Shown here: positions 42,016 through 51,360 of the stretch, piece by piece
How the letters are laid out: every line of letters begins with the position of its first letter
Position numbering within the stretch: position 1 is the first letter of the stretch
DNA from: an uncultured Lachnospiraceae bacterium
GTDB lineage: Bacteria > Bacillota > Clostridia > Lachnospirales > Lachnospiraceae
Assembly (NCBI GenBank): GCA_910585465.1
Contig: CAJUEW010000020.1
Location: 1-53,889 of the forward strand
Length of the DNA: 53,889 bases
Reading direction: 5' to 3'
Translations under genes and position numbers: made by a program
The notes under the pieces: model-generated
What the model was told of the DNA's origin: nothing
What the model saw: only the letters and a program-made list of their open reading frames with translations
Databases searched by the model: none

Positions 42016-44001
42016 ATGAAAAAAGAATTATATATTCCGGCATGCTACAAGTACATTAAGAAAAGAGATGGAACTTCCGACCAGCAGCGCATATTCAGCG
42101 TTGCAAAATCTGCGTTTAAAGCAAAATATCCTGATCAAAAATTAGAAGATAATGAACTTATCAGTTTCCTGAAGACAAACCATGTGATTCCAGAAGAAAC
42201 TAAAGCAGAAGATCTGAATACGGAACATTTGGAACTTTGCTTTACTATTATTTCTCAGTATAAATGTAATTCTATCTGTCAATTGTGCGCATATTCACCG
42301 CTCTTTAAAAACCAGTGGGAAGTGCAGGAATCCACATTGATCGGCTATACTCTAAGAAGCTGGAATAACTTGCAGGCTCTTTTAGAATCCGGCCTTACCT
42401 GCCGCCACTTCCGTGCAATGATTCCCGTATCGGAAAAATCATCAGTCTCAGTGATACCTCTTAATCGGTTGGCTTTTGAGTATATGGAAAAGATGCCAAA
42501 ATCTCAATCGGATATGCTGTCCATTACCGAAGATATTATTCGTACTCTGAAAGAGAATAATAAAAACAAGCTCTCTACAGATGATTTTAAAATTGCAAAA
42601 AAATACCTTGATAATCTTTTGCTAAGCAATTACCATGCTTTGCCGCCGGAAAAAATTGAAAACATTCTGAAGAAATGCTTTCAGTTATCTTTTCGTCCTG
42701 CTTCTAGGCCTTCAATACAACAGGAAAAACAGGCAGATGTCATAGGAGAAAGTCCTTTACATCTGGAAGGCCTGTTAGCAGGAAAAGCTCTGACAACAGC
42801 AGGAAACAGAAAGCCTTTGCAAGAAACTGCCGGCAAGAAAAAAACAATAGATTGTTCCAAAGGATCTGGACAGATTTTGCAAGAAAAAACATCCGTTGTA
42901 AATATTGCCGAACAGGTTACAAAAAAGAAGGAAAACTCTAAAAAGGAGAACATCTCTTGTGAAAAGAAGCTTCAAACCTGTTATACAAAAGACATTTCAT
43001 CTGTACAGACTAAACTAACGCCCGTTGCGGATATGGAACGCTCTCCTCATACATGGCAGATAACCAGCAAAGATCTTCAAGATTTTCCGGTAATATCCTT
43101 GGATATGGCAGATACATGTCAGATGAGGCTGTTTCTCGAAAAATTGTTAATGACACCTCTTCTTCCTATGGAAATTGTCACAGATGATAAGATGTCGGCA
43201 CGGGTCTTTCTCTATGTTCAAGGTAAATTTTATATTTACTCCAAAAGCAATCTAACGATATTAGATACTATACTGCCCTATATAGAAAAAAGCGCTTTTC
43301 GCAAAATCATTTGTTACGAACCTTATCAATTATATGAATATTTTTATCAGCAGCAGGCTTATGGCGTAGCCTTGTTCAGCATCCGGCTTGGAATGGATTT
43401 CGCTTGTTCCCCGGCTTTATGGAAATGTAATATAAATACTGTCCTGCACAAAATATGTAAAGCAGAAAACCCTGATAACGCTCCCACAGTAATGGACAGC
43501 ATGCGGAATTACTATAAGATGCTCCAATATCTAAACAGAACTGGGAAAGAAAAAGATAACCGATACTGGGAAAAATACTATATCATGAAATTCATAGGAT
43601 ATTCTTATAATAGAAAAAGATGCTTTGCAACTCAAAAACCACTGTTTCAGACGGAAACCATTGATGGTTATCAGTTTACTTATACCGAAAAGGATAAGTT
43701 AATGGCTCCTTATATAGCTGTCTGTTATCGGATTCAATGGAGATCAAAAGAAGAATTTCCAATTGAAGCCTTGCTTTCAGAAATCATGAAACATAGGATT
43801 CCAGAAACTCATGAAATATTACTTCTATCTTACGGGAAAAATAATATGATATTTTGTCTTCATCCTTCGGAATATGGTTATCTATGTGATTTAGTCAATA
43901 ATATTGCATGTCATTTCGCAGAGTTAAGGAAAAAATCACCCGTACATATTGACGAATGTATTACGAGTAAAGAAAATAAAAAATGTGGGGCTCCGCCTTG
44001 A
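42016..44001 (+). CDS. Large unknown protein, 661 residues
   Basis: AAGGAG before ATG 42016. Cytoplasmic by appearance: no signal peptide or membrane helix. The N-terminal 230 residues include CNSICQLC near residue 90, a possible metal knuckle. A Lys/Gln-rich low-complexity linker follows (about 235-325), then a C-terminal domain of about 330 residues (GVALFSIRLGMDFACSPALW and YMAPYIAVCYRIQW-like strands). No family recognised. It diverges from the surface-protein gene across about 510 bp. The leader has an AGGAACTGT/ACAGCTCCT hairpin without a T-tract. Confidence 0.75.
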   Translation: MKKELYIPACYKYIKKRDGTSDQQRIFSVAKSAFKAKYPDQKLEDNELISFLKTNHVIPEETKAEDLNTEHLELCFTIISQYKCNSICQLCAYSPLFKNQWEVQESTLIGYTLRSWNNLQALLESGLTCRHFRAMIPVSEKSSVSVIPLNRLAFEYMEKMPKSQSDMLSITEDIIRTLKENNKNKLSTDDFKIAKKYLDNLLLSNYHALPPEKIENILKKCFQLSFRPASRPSIQQEKQADVIGESPLHLEGLLAGKALTTAGNRKPLQETAGKKKTIDCSKGSGQILQEKTSVVNIAEQVTKKKENSKKENISCEKKLQTCYTKDISSVQTKLTPVADMERSPHTWQITSKDLQDFPVISLDMADTCQMRLFLEKLLMTPLLPMEIVTDDKMSARVFLYVQGKFYIYSKSNLTILDTILPYIEKSAFRKIICYEPYQLYEYFYQQQAYGVALFSIRLGMDFACSPALWKCNINTVLHKICKAENPDNAPTVMDSMRNYYKMLQYLNRTGKEKDNRYWEKYYIMKFIGYSYNRKRCFATQKPLFQTETIDGYQFTYTEKDKLMAPYIAVCYRIQWRSKEEFPIEALLSEIMKHRIPETHEILLLSYGKNNMIFCLHPSEYGYLCDLVNNIACHFAELRKKSPVHIDECITSKENKKCGAPP

Positions 44002-44088
44002 TTATTATAGTGTGTATTGAGATAGATTTCCGAGGGGAAATAGCAAAAAAGGTTATCTGTATACTTCATACTATAACATTTATATTAC

Positions 44089-44148
44089 AAAAAATCAGGA
44101 CAACTGTCAGTTTAGAGGCAAACTGGGCGTCTCCTGATTTTTGTTTTT
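44089..44148. terminator. Bidirectional terminator
   Basis: AAAAATCAGGA (44090-44100) and TCCTGATTTTT (44132-44142) enclose a long loop; T- and A-rich flanks serve both convergent genes. Confidence 0.7.
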
Positions 44149-44150
44149 TC

Positions 44151-44864
44151 CTATTTTAATTCATCATAGACAAAACCGGCAATAAGACCTTTTCTGATGG
44201 CTGAGTCCTCTCTGCTAATACATATTTTATATGCATCTTTATTGGCCAGCCTATCTCTTTTCCACTTAAAATGCTCCATCTGATACATAAAATATTCATC
44301 CTGACTCGTAGTAACCAAAAGCCTGCCGCTATTTTTCAATAGCACATATAACTTCTGCATGATGAATTCTCGATATGGATGGTAACACTGCTCATCAAAA
44401 TATTTCAGTGAATATACTACTTCTATTTTATCAGCATTCTCCTTCCTGCAAAGCTGTAAAGCCGTACCCTTTTTCGGCATATCCTCTATAGACTCTGACA
44501 TTTTCCGGAGAGTATATAGATGTTCTTCGGTCTCCTGATCCAAAATCCTATTATACTTCTCTACCTCCCGGACAGCCTCAACCTCTTTCATGGCACGGAT
44601 AATCCAAAAATCTTTTATGTCCTCACCTGACCATTTCCACACATAGGGTTCTATCACTTTCCAAAAGTCCATAATATCAAAGTAATTCTCATTCGGCTGT
44701 GCCGCCTTTTCATCTTTAAAAAAGAATTGAAGGCATTCCTTTTCCCCTGCATCTTTTTTCAGTAAGCCTGAAAAAAAAACATCAACAGATTCAATCGCAT
44801 TTTTCACGCTGTCAAAATCCGTTTCCTCACCTAGTTCACCAGTAAACCTTTCTGTCAAGTCCAT
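44151..44864 (-). CDS. Unknown protein, 237 residues
   Basis: Acidic, soluble. The N-terminal half is helical and unrecognised. The C-terminal half reads ADKIEVVYSLKYFDEQCYHP then YVLLKNSGRLLVTTSQDEYF, which recalls the late strands of a Rossmann methyltransferase, but the glycine-rich SAM loop is not seen. It may be a truncated or divergent methyltransferase; this is weak. No ribosome site stands out. Confidence 0.6.
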   Translation of the reverse strand: MDLTERFTGELGEETDFDSVKNAIESVDVFFSGLLKKDAGEKECLQFFFKDEKAAQPNENYFDIMDFWKVIEPYVWKWSGEDIKDFWIIRAMKEVEAVREVEKYNRILDQETEEHLYTLRKMSESIEDMPKKGTALQLCRKENADKIEVVYSLKYFDEQCYHPYREFIMQKLYVLLKNSGRLLVTTSQDEYFMYQMEHFKWKRDRLANKDAYKICISREDSAIRKGLIAGFVYDELK

Positions 44865-44905
44865 ATAATATCCCGTACCTTTCCTATCTGTGCCACAAAT
44901 TGGTT

Positions 44906-44936
44906 GGAATTATATCAGATACCGATATAATATTCC
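44906..44936. promoter_or_regulatory. 31-bp imperfect palindrome
   Basis: GGAAT-TATATC and GATATAA-TATTCC flank AGATACC, 42 bp upstream of the minus-strand gene. A probable operator; the XRE protein encoded at 45393 is one possible ligand. Confidence 0.5.
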
Positions 44937-45392
44937 AGCAGCTGATTATAATTACCATTATTTACCATAAAAGCAGAAATCTTCTTTCTGTTTATTTCTT
45001 GCTGGATACTTCTTTCAACAAGATATAAAAATCCCTTAGAGACAAGTAAATAAGGCAATCTTTAATATTTGACATGATAAAACATATCTACATTTTTACA
45101 TCACGATTCCTTATCATTCCGCCAGTCTCAAATATATATGTATCCTTCTATATGGTATACCTTTATATGAATACTTTCAATAAAAAATATAAGATATCTC
45201 TTATTTTCGGAACCTCATGGATAGATTTTAAAATACTCCTGAAAAACTTTTCTGCTAATTTCCATGAATAAAATACATTTTGTCATAGCACTATAACTTA
45301 TAGAATGATTAACTTTATAAATTTATTATAATACAGTTTTACAAAGGTTACAATGTACAGAAATACTTATATCAAAAGGAGCACACCCGTTC
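44937..45392. other. AT-rich intergenic region
   Basis: 456 bp with no convincing gene. TATAAT near 45328 may be the -10 of the XRE gene, and AAAGGAG occurs just before its ATG. Confidence 0.4.
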
Positions 45393-45761
45393 ATGGAGCT
45401 TAATTATAAAGCTATAGGTAAAAGAATTAAAATAGCAAGACTAAAAACAGAGCTGACACAGGAAATTATGGCCGAAAAAATTGGAGTTACACCTCAGCAT
45501 GTCAGCAACATAGAAACCGGTAATTCCAGCGTCAGTCTGACAACGCTTATTGCTATAGCAAATCTTTTAAAGGTGTCGGTAGATGAATTATTATGCGATA
45601 CGGTATTAAAGACTAAATATGTATTTAGCAAAGAAGCAAATGAAATCTTTAGAGACTGTAATGAGTATGAAATACGTGTTTTGATAGAAATACTGAAAGC
45701 TGCGAAATATTCTATGCGTGATGTGAAGATGTTTGAGGCTAGAATAAATAATAATGGATAA
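45393..45761 (+). CDS. XRE-family transcriptional regulator
   Basis: 122 residues. The helix-turn-helix is IKIARLKTELTQEIMAEKIG then VTPQHVSNIETGNSSVSLTT (about 12-55), followed by a C-terminal helical region (NEYEIRVLIEILKAAKYSMR) for dimerisation. Typical of small Cro/CI-type regulators in accessory regions. AAAGGAG precedes the ATG. The target is not shown; the palindrome at 44906 is a candidate. Confidence 0.88.
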   Translation: MELNYKAIGKRIKIARLKTELTQEIMAEKIGVTPQHVSNIETGNSSVSLTTLIAIANLLKVSVDELLCDTVLKTKYVFSKEANEIFRDCNEYEIRVLIEILKAAKYSMRDVKMFEARINNNG

Positions 45762-45805
45762 AACCGTAATTATGAACCACAGATCTGTGATTGGTCATTA
45801 CGGTT
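45762..45805. repeat. Inverted repeat after the XRE gene
   Basis: AACCGTAAT (45762-45770) and ATTACGGTT (45797-45805) enclose a second palindrome, CACAGATCTGTG. Terminator-like but without a good T-tract. Confidence 0.45.
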
Positions 45806-45870
45806 AGTTAAACACCTTTATTCTCATTTATCTACACTATAGAACGAATGATATACTCCAGCCTCATCTT

Positions 45871-46107
45871 CTATTTTCCAGAATTACGATATCGTTTATG
45901 AAAAAAACAGGCCAGGATAGCGCATATTATAATTCCAATGGCATAAGGGATACCAAATAAAAAAGCAACGCTTGCCGGAGCACTATAACCCGCATACAAA
46001 ATCTCGTATTGCATACAGCAATAATTGTACGCGACTGTGGCACACATAACATTTGACAGTAAAATGGCAAGGGCAGTAAAAAGATAAGATAAGTATTTGT
46101 TTTTCAT
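45871..46107 (-). CDS. Small membrane protein, 78 residues
   Basis: Two hydrophobic helices (about 5-27 and 42-66) and a basic C-terminus (HKRYRNSGK). The start overlaps the AraC-type gene's stop by 4 bp (ATGA), so it is made with that regulator. No family recognised. Confidence 0.65.
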   Translation of the reverse strand: MKNKYLSYLFTALAILLSNVMCATVAYNYCCMQYEILYAGYSAPASVAFLFGIPYAIGIIICAILACFFHKRYRNSGK

Positions 46108-47039
46108 TTTTGATTACCTCCGGTCTCAGACACCAACAGTTTCACCCATATTTCCATATATACCATATCTTCTGCATTCTGGAAATACTTTTCTACTGAA
46201 AATGGCTCCGTTGTTAAGTTGTGCTGAGGCAGCCATGTGCCGAAAAGATACTTGTTTGCCCGATCCAAATTCACTGTTACTAAATCCTCAAAATTCTCCG
46301 CCTCGATTCTGCAAATAATATATTTGCCTGGCAGGAGTTCCTGCTTTACGAAACCCTCCGGCATTTGATCCGGCATTTTATGAACAAGCCCACCCGCAAA
46401 ATAATTGAAAAGCCCCTGCGCAAAACTTCTCATATAGGACATACCCATTTCCACTTTTCCGAGATTCCCTGCTAGCAGTCCCTTCTTCGCATGATAACGC
46501 TTCCAAAGCTGTCCAGGCACATCGATGCCGGTGCTTTCACCAATTGGTATTTGTCCGGAAATTTTAACTTCTGTTTCAAAACCGAGATATATTTCTGGCT
46601 TTTCCAACGTCCTTCTTTGAATTTCCAACAAAATATCCCCCACCACCAGAGGAACTCCTTCGTCTATCAATATATAATTCATAGAGATTTCCGGCTTTTC
46701 AAATGTATTAAGCATCGGTAAATTCTTTCTATATTCGTCCGGAGTAATCCCATATGTTTCCTTAAAGGCCCGAGTAAAATTTGCATGACTTGAAAATCCA
46801 AAGTCCAAGGCAACATCCAGAATCCTTCGGTCCATATCCTTTAAACTTTCAATTACCTTTGCCAAACGGCGGAGTTTCACATACTCCTGAACCGGTTTTC
46901 TTACCAACCGCTTAAACAACCGTTGAAAATAAAATGGGGATAAACCAACAGCGTCTGCAAGTTCCTCTGTAGAGATTTCTCCTGATAAATGTTCTTCAAT
47001 ATAATTCAATGACCGGTTTATTGTTTCCCATGCGTGCAT
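46104..47039 (-). CDS. AraC-family regulator with GyrI-like effector domain
   Basis: 311 residues. Two helix-turn-helices at the N-terminus (EISTEELADAVGLSPFYFQR and RRILDVALDFGFSSHANFTR) carry the XylS/AraC signature. A linker and a GyrI-like small-molecule-binding domain follow (about 120-305). Proteins of this order resemble SoxS/Rob- or BltR-like multidrug responders and often control efflux genes; the ABC exporters next door are possible targets. AGGAGG stands directly before the start. Confidence 0.9.
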   Translation of the reverse strand: MHAWETINRSLNYIEEHLSGEISTEELADAVGLSPFYFQRLFKRLVRKPVQEYVKLRRLAKVIESLKDMDRRILDVALDFGFSSHANFTRAFKETYGITPDEYRKNLPMLNTFEKPEISMNYILIDEGVPLVVGDILLEIQRRTLEKPEIYLGFETEVKISGQIPIGESTGIDVPGQLWKRYHAKKGLLAGNLGKVEMGMSYMRSFAQGLFNYFAGGLVHKMPDQMPEGFVKQELLPGKYIICRIEAENFEDLVTVNLDRANKYLFGTWLPQHNLTTEPFSVEKYFQNAEDMVYMEIWVKLLVSETGGNQK

Positions 47040-47161
47040 TGCGGCACCTCCTTAATTTGATGCTCAAATCATACCACATTGTTTTTTACCAGGCTTTTCA
47101 CTCTATGCCCTTTTCTGGCTACAGCCATCCAAAGACGAAATGTATATCAACCCTGTTTTCC

Positions 47162-48766
47162 TCAAATTCCCCGCAGATCCATGCGGTTATTCTTTTGGTA
47201 CAACAACCATGCAATCCCCAAAATCAACGCACACAGAACCGTCTCATATCCACCAAGATATCCTTCCGGAACCACACAGGCGCCCGCGCCGCCAAGAACC
47301 GCAAGAACAGCCCCGCCCATACCGCCAAGTATGGCTGAAGCGCTCTGTTTGACCACGCTTACTTCATTCTCCCAATCCATAACCGGGAAATGCAGGTTTA
47401 TGGTAACCCCGTATACGCAGGCAAACAAAAGGATAACCGCCGGAATCACTGCCAGCCAGAAACCTTCTTGTATCCCGGGCCTTAATGCTAAGATCAGAAA
47501 AACCTCCGACAGAAGATAAAAAGGCAGAACCAGTATCAAATTCATCAGAATCTTCGCGTCAAGGATCGTTTTCGTCGGCAGAGGCAGGCTTTTGACGAGC
47601 CACCAGTTCTTCCCTTCCATAGAAACAGAAGTCGCCGCAGTGGTCATCATACAAAAAGTACCTGCCAGCAGGAATGGCGCGATCCCCGCCAAATCAACCG
47701 GAACTGGCAGTATTTCCTTAATCCTCTCCGGCCCTGTAAAAAGAAGCGCCCCCGATATGACGCATCCCAGGATCGGCCCAATCAGCGTATTGGACACATA
47801 GATACTGGATGCAAAATACCGTCGGAATTCCTTTCTGCACAGAGACGCCAGCGCCGAATCCACTTTCAGCTCTCCCACCTGATAATCATGCTTAGCCGCC
47901 GTTGTATGCAGGTTCCGGCAGATGGATTGAAAACAGGCGGATACGATAGATGCCGCCGCTGCAAATACAGCCAGAAACATCCCCGTATACATCAGGCACC
48001 GGCCGAATTCCCCCTTTACAATCGCCGTTCCAAGCCAGACGGCAGGCGGATAGCAGTCCTCCAGCACGGCCGAAACCATCCCTGACAGTTCGGCTATAAT
48101 CTCCATGCTTTCCATCCCTTCCATAGCCGTAAGCCGTGAAGAACCAAACATAACCGCAAAAGCTAACAGAAGCGTCAGCGCTGACGCCGCCAGGCTTTTA
48201 TGCCTCATCCTGGCGGAAATACCTGAAACCAGCGCCCCCGCAAGGATCGCCCCTGTCATTGGCAATAACGGCACGGACCAGATTCCCAGAAACGCGTTCC
48301 AATAAAATGCTGCCCCCGGCCTCACCGACCAGGCATATACTGCGATCCCCGGAATCAGTACCAGACCTGCCAGCAGCATATTTTCCGTATACATGCGCAG
48401 AAACCGGCTGATTACTATCGCGCCTTTCGTTACAGGCAGGGCGGATACCATATCAAATCCCTGTACCCGGAATATGAGGCTTCCCGCCTTTAAGACTCCA
48501 AAAATAAAAATCAGGATACTGGAAACAGCGATCAGGCATGAAATGATCTCCGCTTCCGCCCCAAGCCGAACCAAGCCGTAGGAAAGACCGCCCACGTAAA
48601 AAAGCATCATCATAATCAGGAACGCCCAGAGAACGGACAGCAGCACAGCCCTCTTTTTCGCACGCGTATCCTTAGAAAACCGTAAAACATTGATGCCAAA
48701 GAGATTACAGAGCTCCAGCCCTGCCATGATCTTAATCTGTTCCAAACTAATCTGTGCCGGCATCAT
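47162..48766 (-). CDS. ABC-2-type exporter permease, 534 residues
   Basis: Twelve or so hydrophobic segments over the full length. Conserved membrane motifs of large ABC-2 permeases are seen in outline: VSALPVTKGAIVISRFL near residue 110 and a later LVKSLPLPTKTILDAKILMN near residue 395, the two cytoplasmic coupling helices. The start overlaps the end of its ATPase gene by 20 bp. It is the last gene of the six-gene operon. Substrate unknown; lantibiotic- or lipid-type export is typical. Confidence 0.85.
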   Translation of the reverse strand: MMPAQISLEQIKIMAGLELCNLFGINVLRFSKDTRAKKRAVLLSVLWAFLIMMMLFYVGGLSYGLVRLGAEAEIISCLIAVSSILIFIFGVLKAGSLIFRVQGFDMVSALPVTKGAIVISRFLRMYTENMLLAGLVLIPGIAVYAWSVRPGAAFYWNAFLGIWSVPLLPMTGAILAGALVSGISARMRHKSLAASALTLLLAFAVMFGSSRLTAMEGMESMEIIAELSGMVSAVLEDCYPPAVWLGTAIVKGEFGRCLMYTGMFLAVFAAAASIVSACFQSICRNLHTTAAKHDYQVGELKVDSALASLCRKEFRRYFASSIYVSNTLIGPILGCVISGALLFTGPERIKEILPVPVDLAGIAPFLLAGTFCMMTTAATSVSMEGKNWWLVKSLPLPTKTILDAKILMNLILVLPFYLLSEVFLILALRPGIQEGFWLAVIPAVILLFACVYGVTINLHFPVMDWENEVSVVKQSASAILGGMGGAVLAVLGGAGACVVPEGYLGGYETVLCALILGIAWLLYQKNNRMDLRGI

Positions 48767-49472
48767 TTACCACCTCCATAAAAATGGACTCCAGAGTTCT
48801 GCCCTGCTCCACAACCTCCTCCATACTGCCGGAGGCAACCAGGCGCCCGTCTTTGACCATCGCTACCTTGTTGCAGAGCTTTTCAGCCACCTCCAGCACG
48901 TGGGTGGAGAAGAATATGGCGCCCCCGCTGTCACAAAGCTTCCTCATCATACCCTTCAGGACAACGGCTGCTTTCGGGTCAAGCCCGACAAAAGGCTCGT
49001 CCAGAATCAGCAGCTTTGGTTCATGCAGCATCGCAGATATGATTGCAAGCTTCTGTTTCATGCCATGGGAATAAGAGGAAATCAGATCTCCAAGAGACGC
49101 CGTTATCTCGAATTCATCCCCGTATCTTTGAATCCGTTCCTTCCTGTCTTCTGCTGAAACTTTGAAAATATCGGCAATAAAGTTCAGATACTGGATACCT
49201 GTCAGATACTCATACAGATCCGGATTATCCGGAATATAAGCCGTCACCTGTTTGCAGGCAAGGGGAGCCTCCCGAAGGTTCCTCCCTCCGATCCGAATCT
49301 CACCGGTTTCATAATCGTGAATACCGGCAATGCACTTTAACGTAGTTGTCTTTCCGGCTCCGTTGTGTCCAATAAATGCATAGATATCCCCCGGTCTCAC
49401 ATGAAGGCTTAGATCCGAGATCCCCTTACTGCTCCCCTTATAATGTTTCGTCAAATGATTGATAATAAGCAT
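48747..49472 (-). CDS. ABC transporter ATP-binding protein
   Basis: 241 residues with Walker A GHNGAGKTT (35-43), signature SYSHGMKQK, Walker B KLLILDEPFVGLD and switch STHV. The signature has SHGMKQ in place of SGGQ, a common ABC-2 exporter variant. Partner of the permease that overlaps its 3' end. Confidence 0.93.
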   Translation of the reverse strand: MLIINHLTKHYKGSSKGISDLSLHVRPGDIYAFIGHNGAGKTTTLKCIAGIHDYETGEIRIGGRNLREAPLACKQVTAYIPDNPDLYEYLTGIQYLNFIADIFKVSAEDRKERIQRYGDEFEITASLGDLISSYSHGMKQKLAIISAMLHEPKLLILDEPFVGLDPKAAVVLKGMMRKLCDSGGAIFFSTHVLEVAEKLCNKVAMVKDGRLVASGSMEEVVEQGRTLESIFMEVVNDAGTD

Positions 49473-49487
49473 AACTCTCCTCCCATT

Positions 49488-50249
49488 CTACAACTGTTTC
49501 CGGTTAAAACAACCGACAGACAATACCATACACAGCAAAACCATCAGCCCCACTACCGCTATGTTGGCATAATAATCTTCCGGGCTTTTGACCCTTTGTA
49601 AAAGCTCCATTCCCCTCAGCAGCCTTGCCGGAAGAAAGGCGTCAAGCTTCGGGAACATAGAAAGAAGATAAACGCCCAGCGCCGTTCCGCCGGTTCCTAG
49701 AAGTACCTGGGAACTGCTTTTTGACACCGCGGAAAAGAAAATCAGAAGCGCGACTGTCCATATGCCAAACAGCCACGTACAGGCAACAGCAAAGAACAGG
49801 TTCCCGGCAATCCCGTTATCCCAGAAATATTCGTTGTAACCATAAGTAATCCCAAAACAGGCCGCATACAGTACCGTCCAGGAGCCATATAAGAATACCG
49901 CCTTCGCCGCCAGGATGCTTCGGCGTGACAGTCCTTTGGTTACGACAGGAATCAGCGTGCCTTTCTCGTACTCTGCGGTAAAATTCCCGCCGACGATCAG
50001 GATGAAAATGATCAACCCCATTGGGATATTTTTATAAAACTGCACCCAGGAGGTCATCGCATCCACCTGAACGGCTGTCGTCACAAGCCCCGTATCCGCC
50101 AGGGAATCCGAAAATGCTTCCATAAGCCAGGGCGTAAGCTTCGCCAGAGCAGGATTCATAATCCCAAACAATACGAAAACCAGCAGCAGAATCCACGACC
50201 GTCCGGTCCGATTCCATTCCATCCATTCTTTTTTTAGAAATGCATTCAT
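49488..50249 (-). CDS. ABC-2-type exporter permease, 253 residues
   Basis: Start ATG 50249, overlapping the upstream ATPase stop by 4 bp; a longer frame to 50336 lies within that ATPase. Six hydrophobic segments (for example SWILLLVFVLFGIMNPALAK and LLGTGGTALGVYLLS) and the TAEYEKGTLIPVVTKGLSRR coupling loop are typical of BcrB/ABC2_membrane proteins. Confidence 0.87.
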   Translation of the reverse strand: MNAFLKKEWMEWNRTGRSWILLLVFVLFGIMNPALAKLTPWLMEAFSDSLADTGLVTTAVQVDAMTSWVQFYKNIPMGLIIFILIVGGNFTAEYEKGTLIPVVTKGLSRRSILAAKAVFLYGSWTVLYAACFGITYGYNEYFWDNGIAGNLFFAVACTWLFGIWTVALLIFFSAVSKSSSQVLLGTGGTALGVYLLSMFPKLDAFLPARLLRGMELLQRVKSPEDYYANIAVVGLMVLLCMVLSVGCFNRKQL

Positions 50250-51142
50250 CTGCCTACCACCTCCATAAACAGGTCTTCCAGATCCGCCTCCTGCCGTTCG
50301 ATACGCATAACCGGATACCTCCTGTCCGCAATCCAATGCAGAAGCTCCGGAAGCCTCTCTGCTTCCTCTAAGAGAAGGCTGTTCTTCCCTGCAGCCTTAA
50401 GAAACGGAAACGCCTGCCGCAAAGCTTTTGTAGCTTCCGGCTGCTCCATCTCCACCGTCACCGCCGAAGCTTTCTTAAGCTTACGCACCTCATCAAGAGA
50501 GCCCTTAAGGGCAATCTTCCCCTCGTGCAGGAACGCCATCTCATCACAGATATGCTCCACGTCCGACAGAATATGGGTGGAGAACAGTACCGTCGTCTCC
50601 TCCTTCGCCGCTGTCAGAATGTCCAATAATTCCTTCCTGCCTGCCGGGTCAAGGGCCGAAGTCGGCTCGTCGCAGATCAACAGCTTAGGCCGGCCAAACA
50701 GGGCCTGCGCAACCCCAAGGCGCTGCTTCATCCCCCTGGAGAATCCTTTGATCCGGTGCTTCTCGTTTTCCAGCCCCACCAGACGCAGCAGCTCTTCACA
50801 GCGGCTTTTGATCTCTTTTGCCGGCATGCCAGAGATCTCACCGCAAAAACGCAGATATTCTGACGGGGTCATATACGGGTAGAATTCCGGCACATCAGGC
50901 AGATAACCGATAAGCCGGTTTGTCGGTGTATTTCCGTAGCGGACCGGCATTCCATCCACGGTAATCTCTCCGCCGCTTACGGTCAGAAGCCCCAGGATCA
51001 TCTTCATAGCCGTGGTCTTTCCGGCGCCGTTTTGTCCCACGAAACCGTATACCGTATGCTCCGGGACGGAGAAACTGACATCACGGAGCACCTGCTTTTC
51101 TCCAAAGTTCTTTGACACATGGGAAAGAGATAGCATCTCCAT
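50246..51142 (-). CDS. ABC transporter ATP-binding protein (BcrA-like)
   Basis: 298 residues: Walker A GQNGAGKTT (36-44), signature FSRGMKQR, Walker B KLLICDEPTSALD, switch STHILSD, and an additional C-terminal domain of about 80 residues (AVTVEMEQPEATKALRQAFP). The extended C-terminus matches the bacitracin/lantibiotic immunity subclass. Coupled to the permease that follows. Confidence 0.93.
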   Translation of the reverse strand: MEMLSLSHVSKNFGEKQVLRDVSFSVPEHTVYGFVGQNGAGKTTAMKMILGLLTVSGGEITVDGMPVRYGNTPTNRLIGYLPDVPEFYPYMTPSEYLRFCGEISGMPAKEIKSRCEELLRLVGLENEKHRIKGFSRGMKQRLGVAQALFGRPKLLICDEPTSALDPAGRKELLDILTAAKEETTVLFSTHILSDVEHICDEMAFLHEGKIALKGSLDEVRKLKKASAVTVEMEQPEATKALRQAFPFLKAAGKNSLLLEEAERLPELLHWIADRRYPVMRIERQEADLEDLFMEVVGR

Positions 51143-51143
51143 C

Positions 51144-51350
51144 TCAGCTTTCCTCCCTTCCTAACAGAAAATAAAGGATTGGTCCGATAAACTGCATCCC
51201 GATTAACGTAATCACAATCCATAAGGCCCGGCTGCCGTGCCTGTATGTTTGATGTGTCAAAATATGGTGGAGCGTATAGATCAGCAGCACAACCTCCACA
51301 ATCGCCAGCGGAATTAAAAAAGGTAACATTTCATTTATATCAGGCATCAT
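51144..51350 (-). CDS. PLDc_N-domain membrane protein
   Basis: 68 residues from ATG 51350 (or ATG 51347), behind AGGAGA. Two membrane helices; the second, ALWIVITLIGMQFIGPILYF then LLGREE, is the phospholipase-D-nuclease N-terminal (PLDc_N) motif. Small proteins of this type commonly accompany ABC exporters with an XRE regulator and may act as accessory or sensor subunits. It ends 1 bp before the next gene. Confidence 0.8.
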   Translation of the reverse strand: MMPDINEMLPFLIPLAIVEVVLLIYTLHHILTHQTYRHGSRALWIVITLIGMQFIGPILYFLLGREES

Positions 51351-51360
51351 TTTCTCCTCC

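Noticed and set aside
45074..45271. 65-codon hydrophobic frame in the AT-rich gap
   Set aside because: No ribosome site, no family, and base composition alone explains an open frame here.
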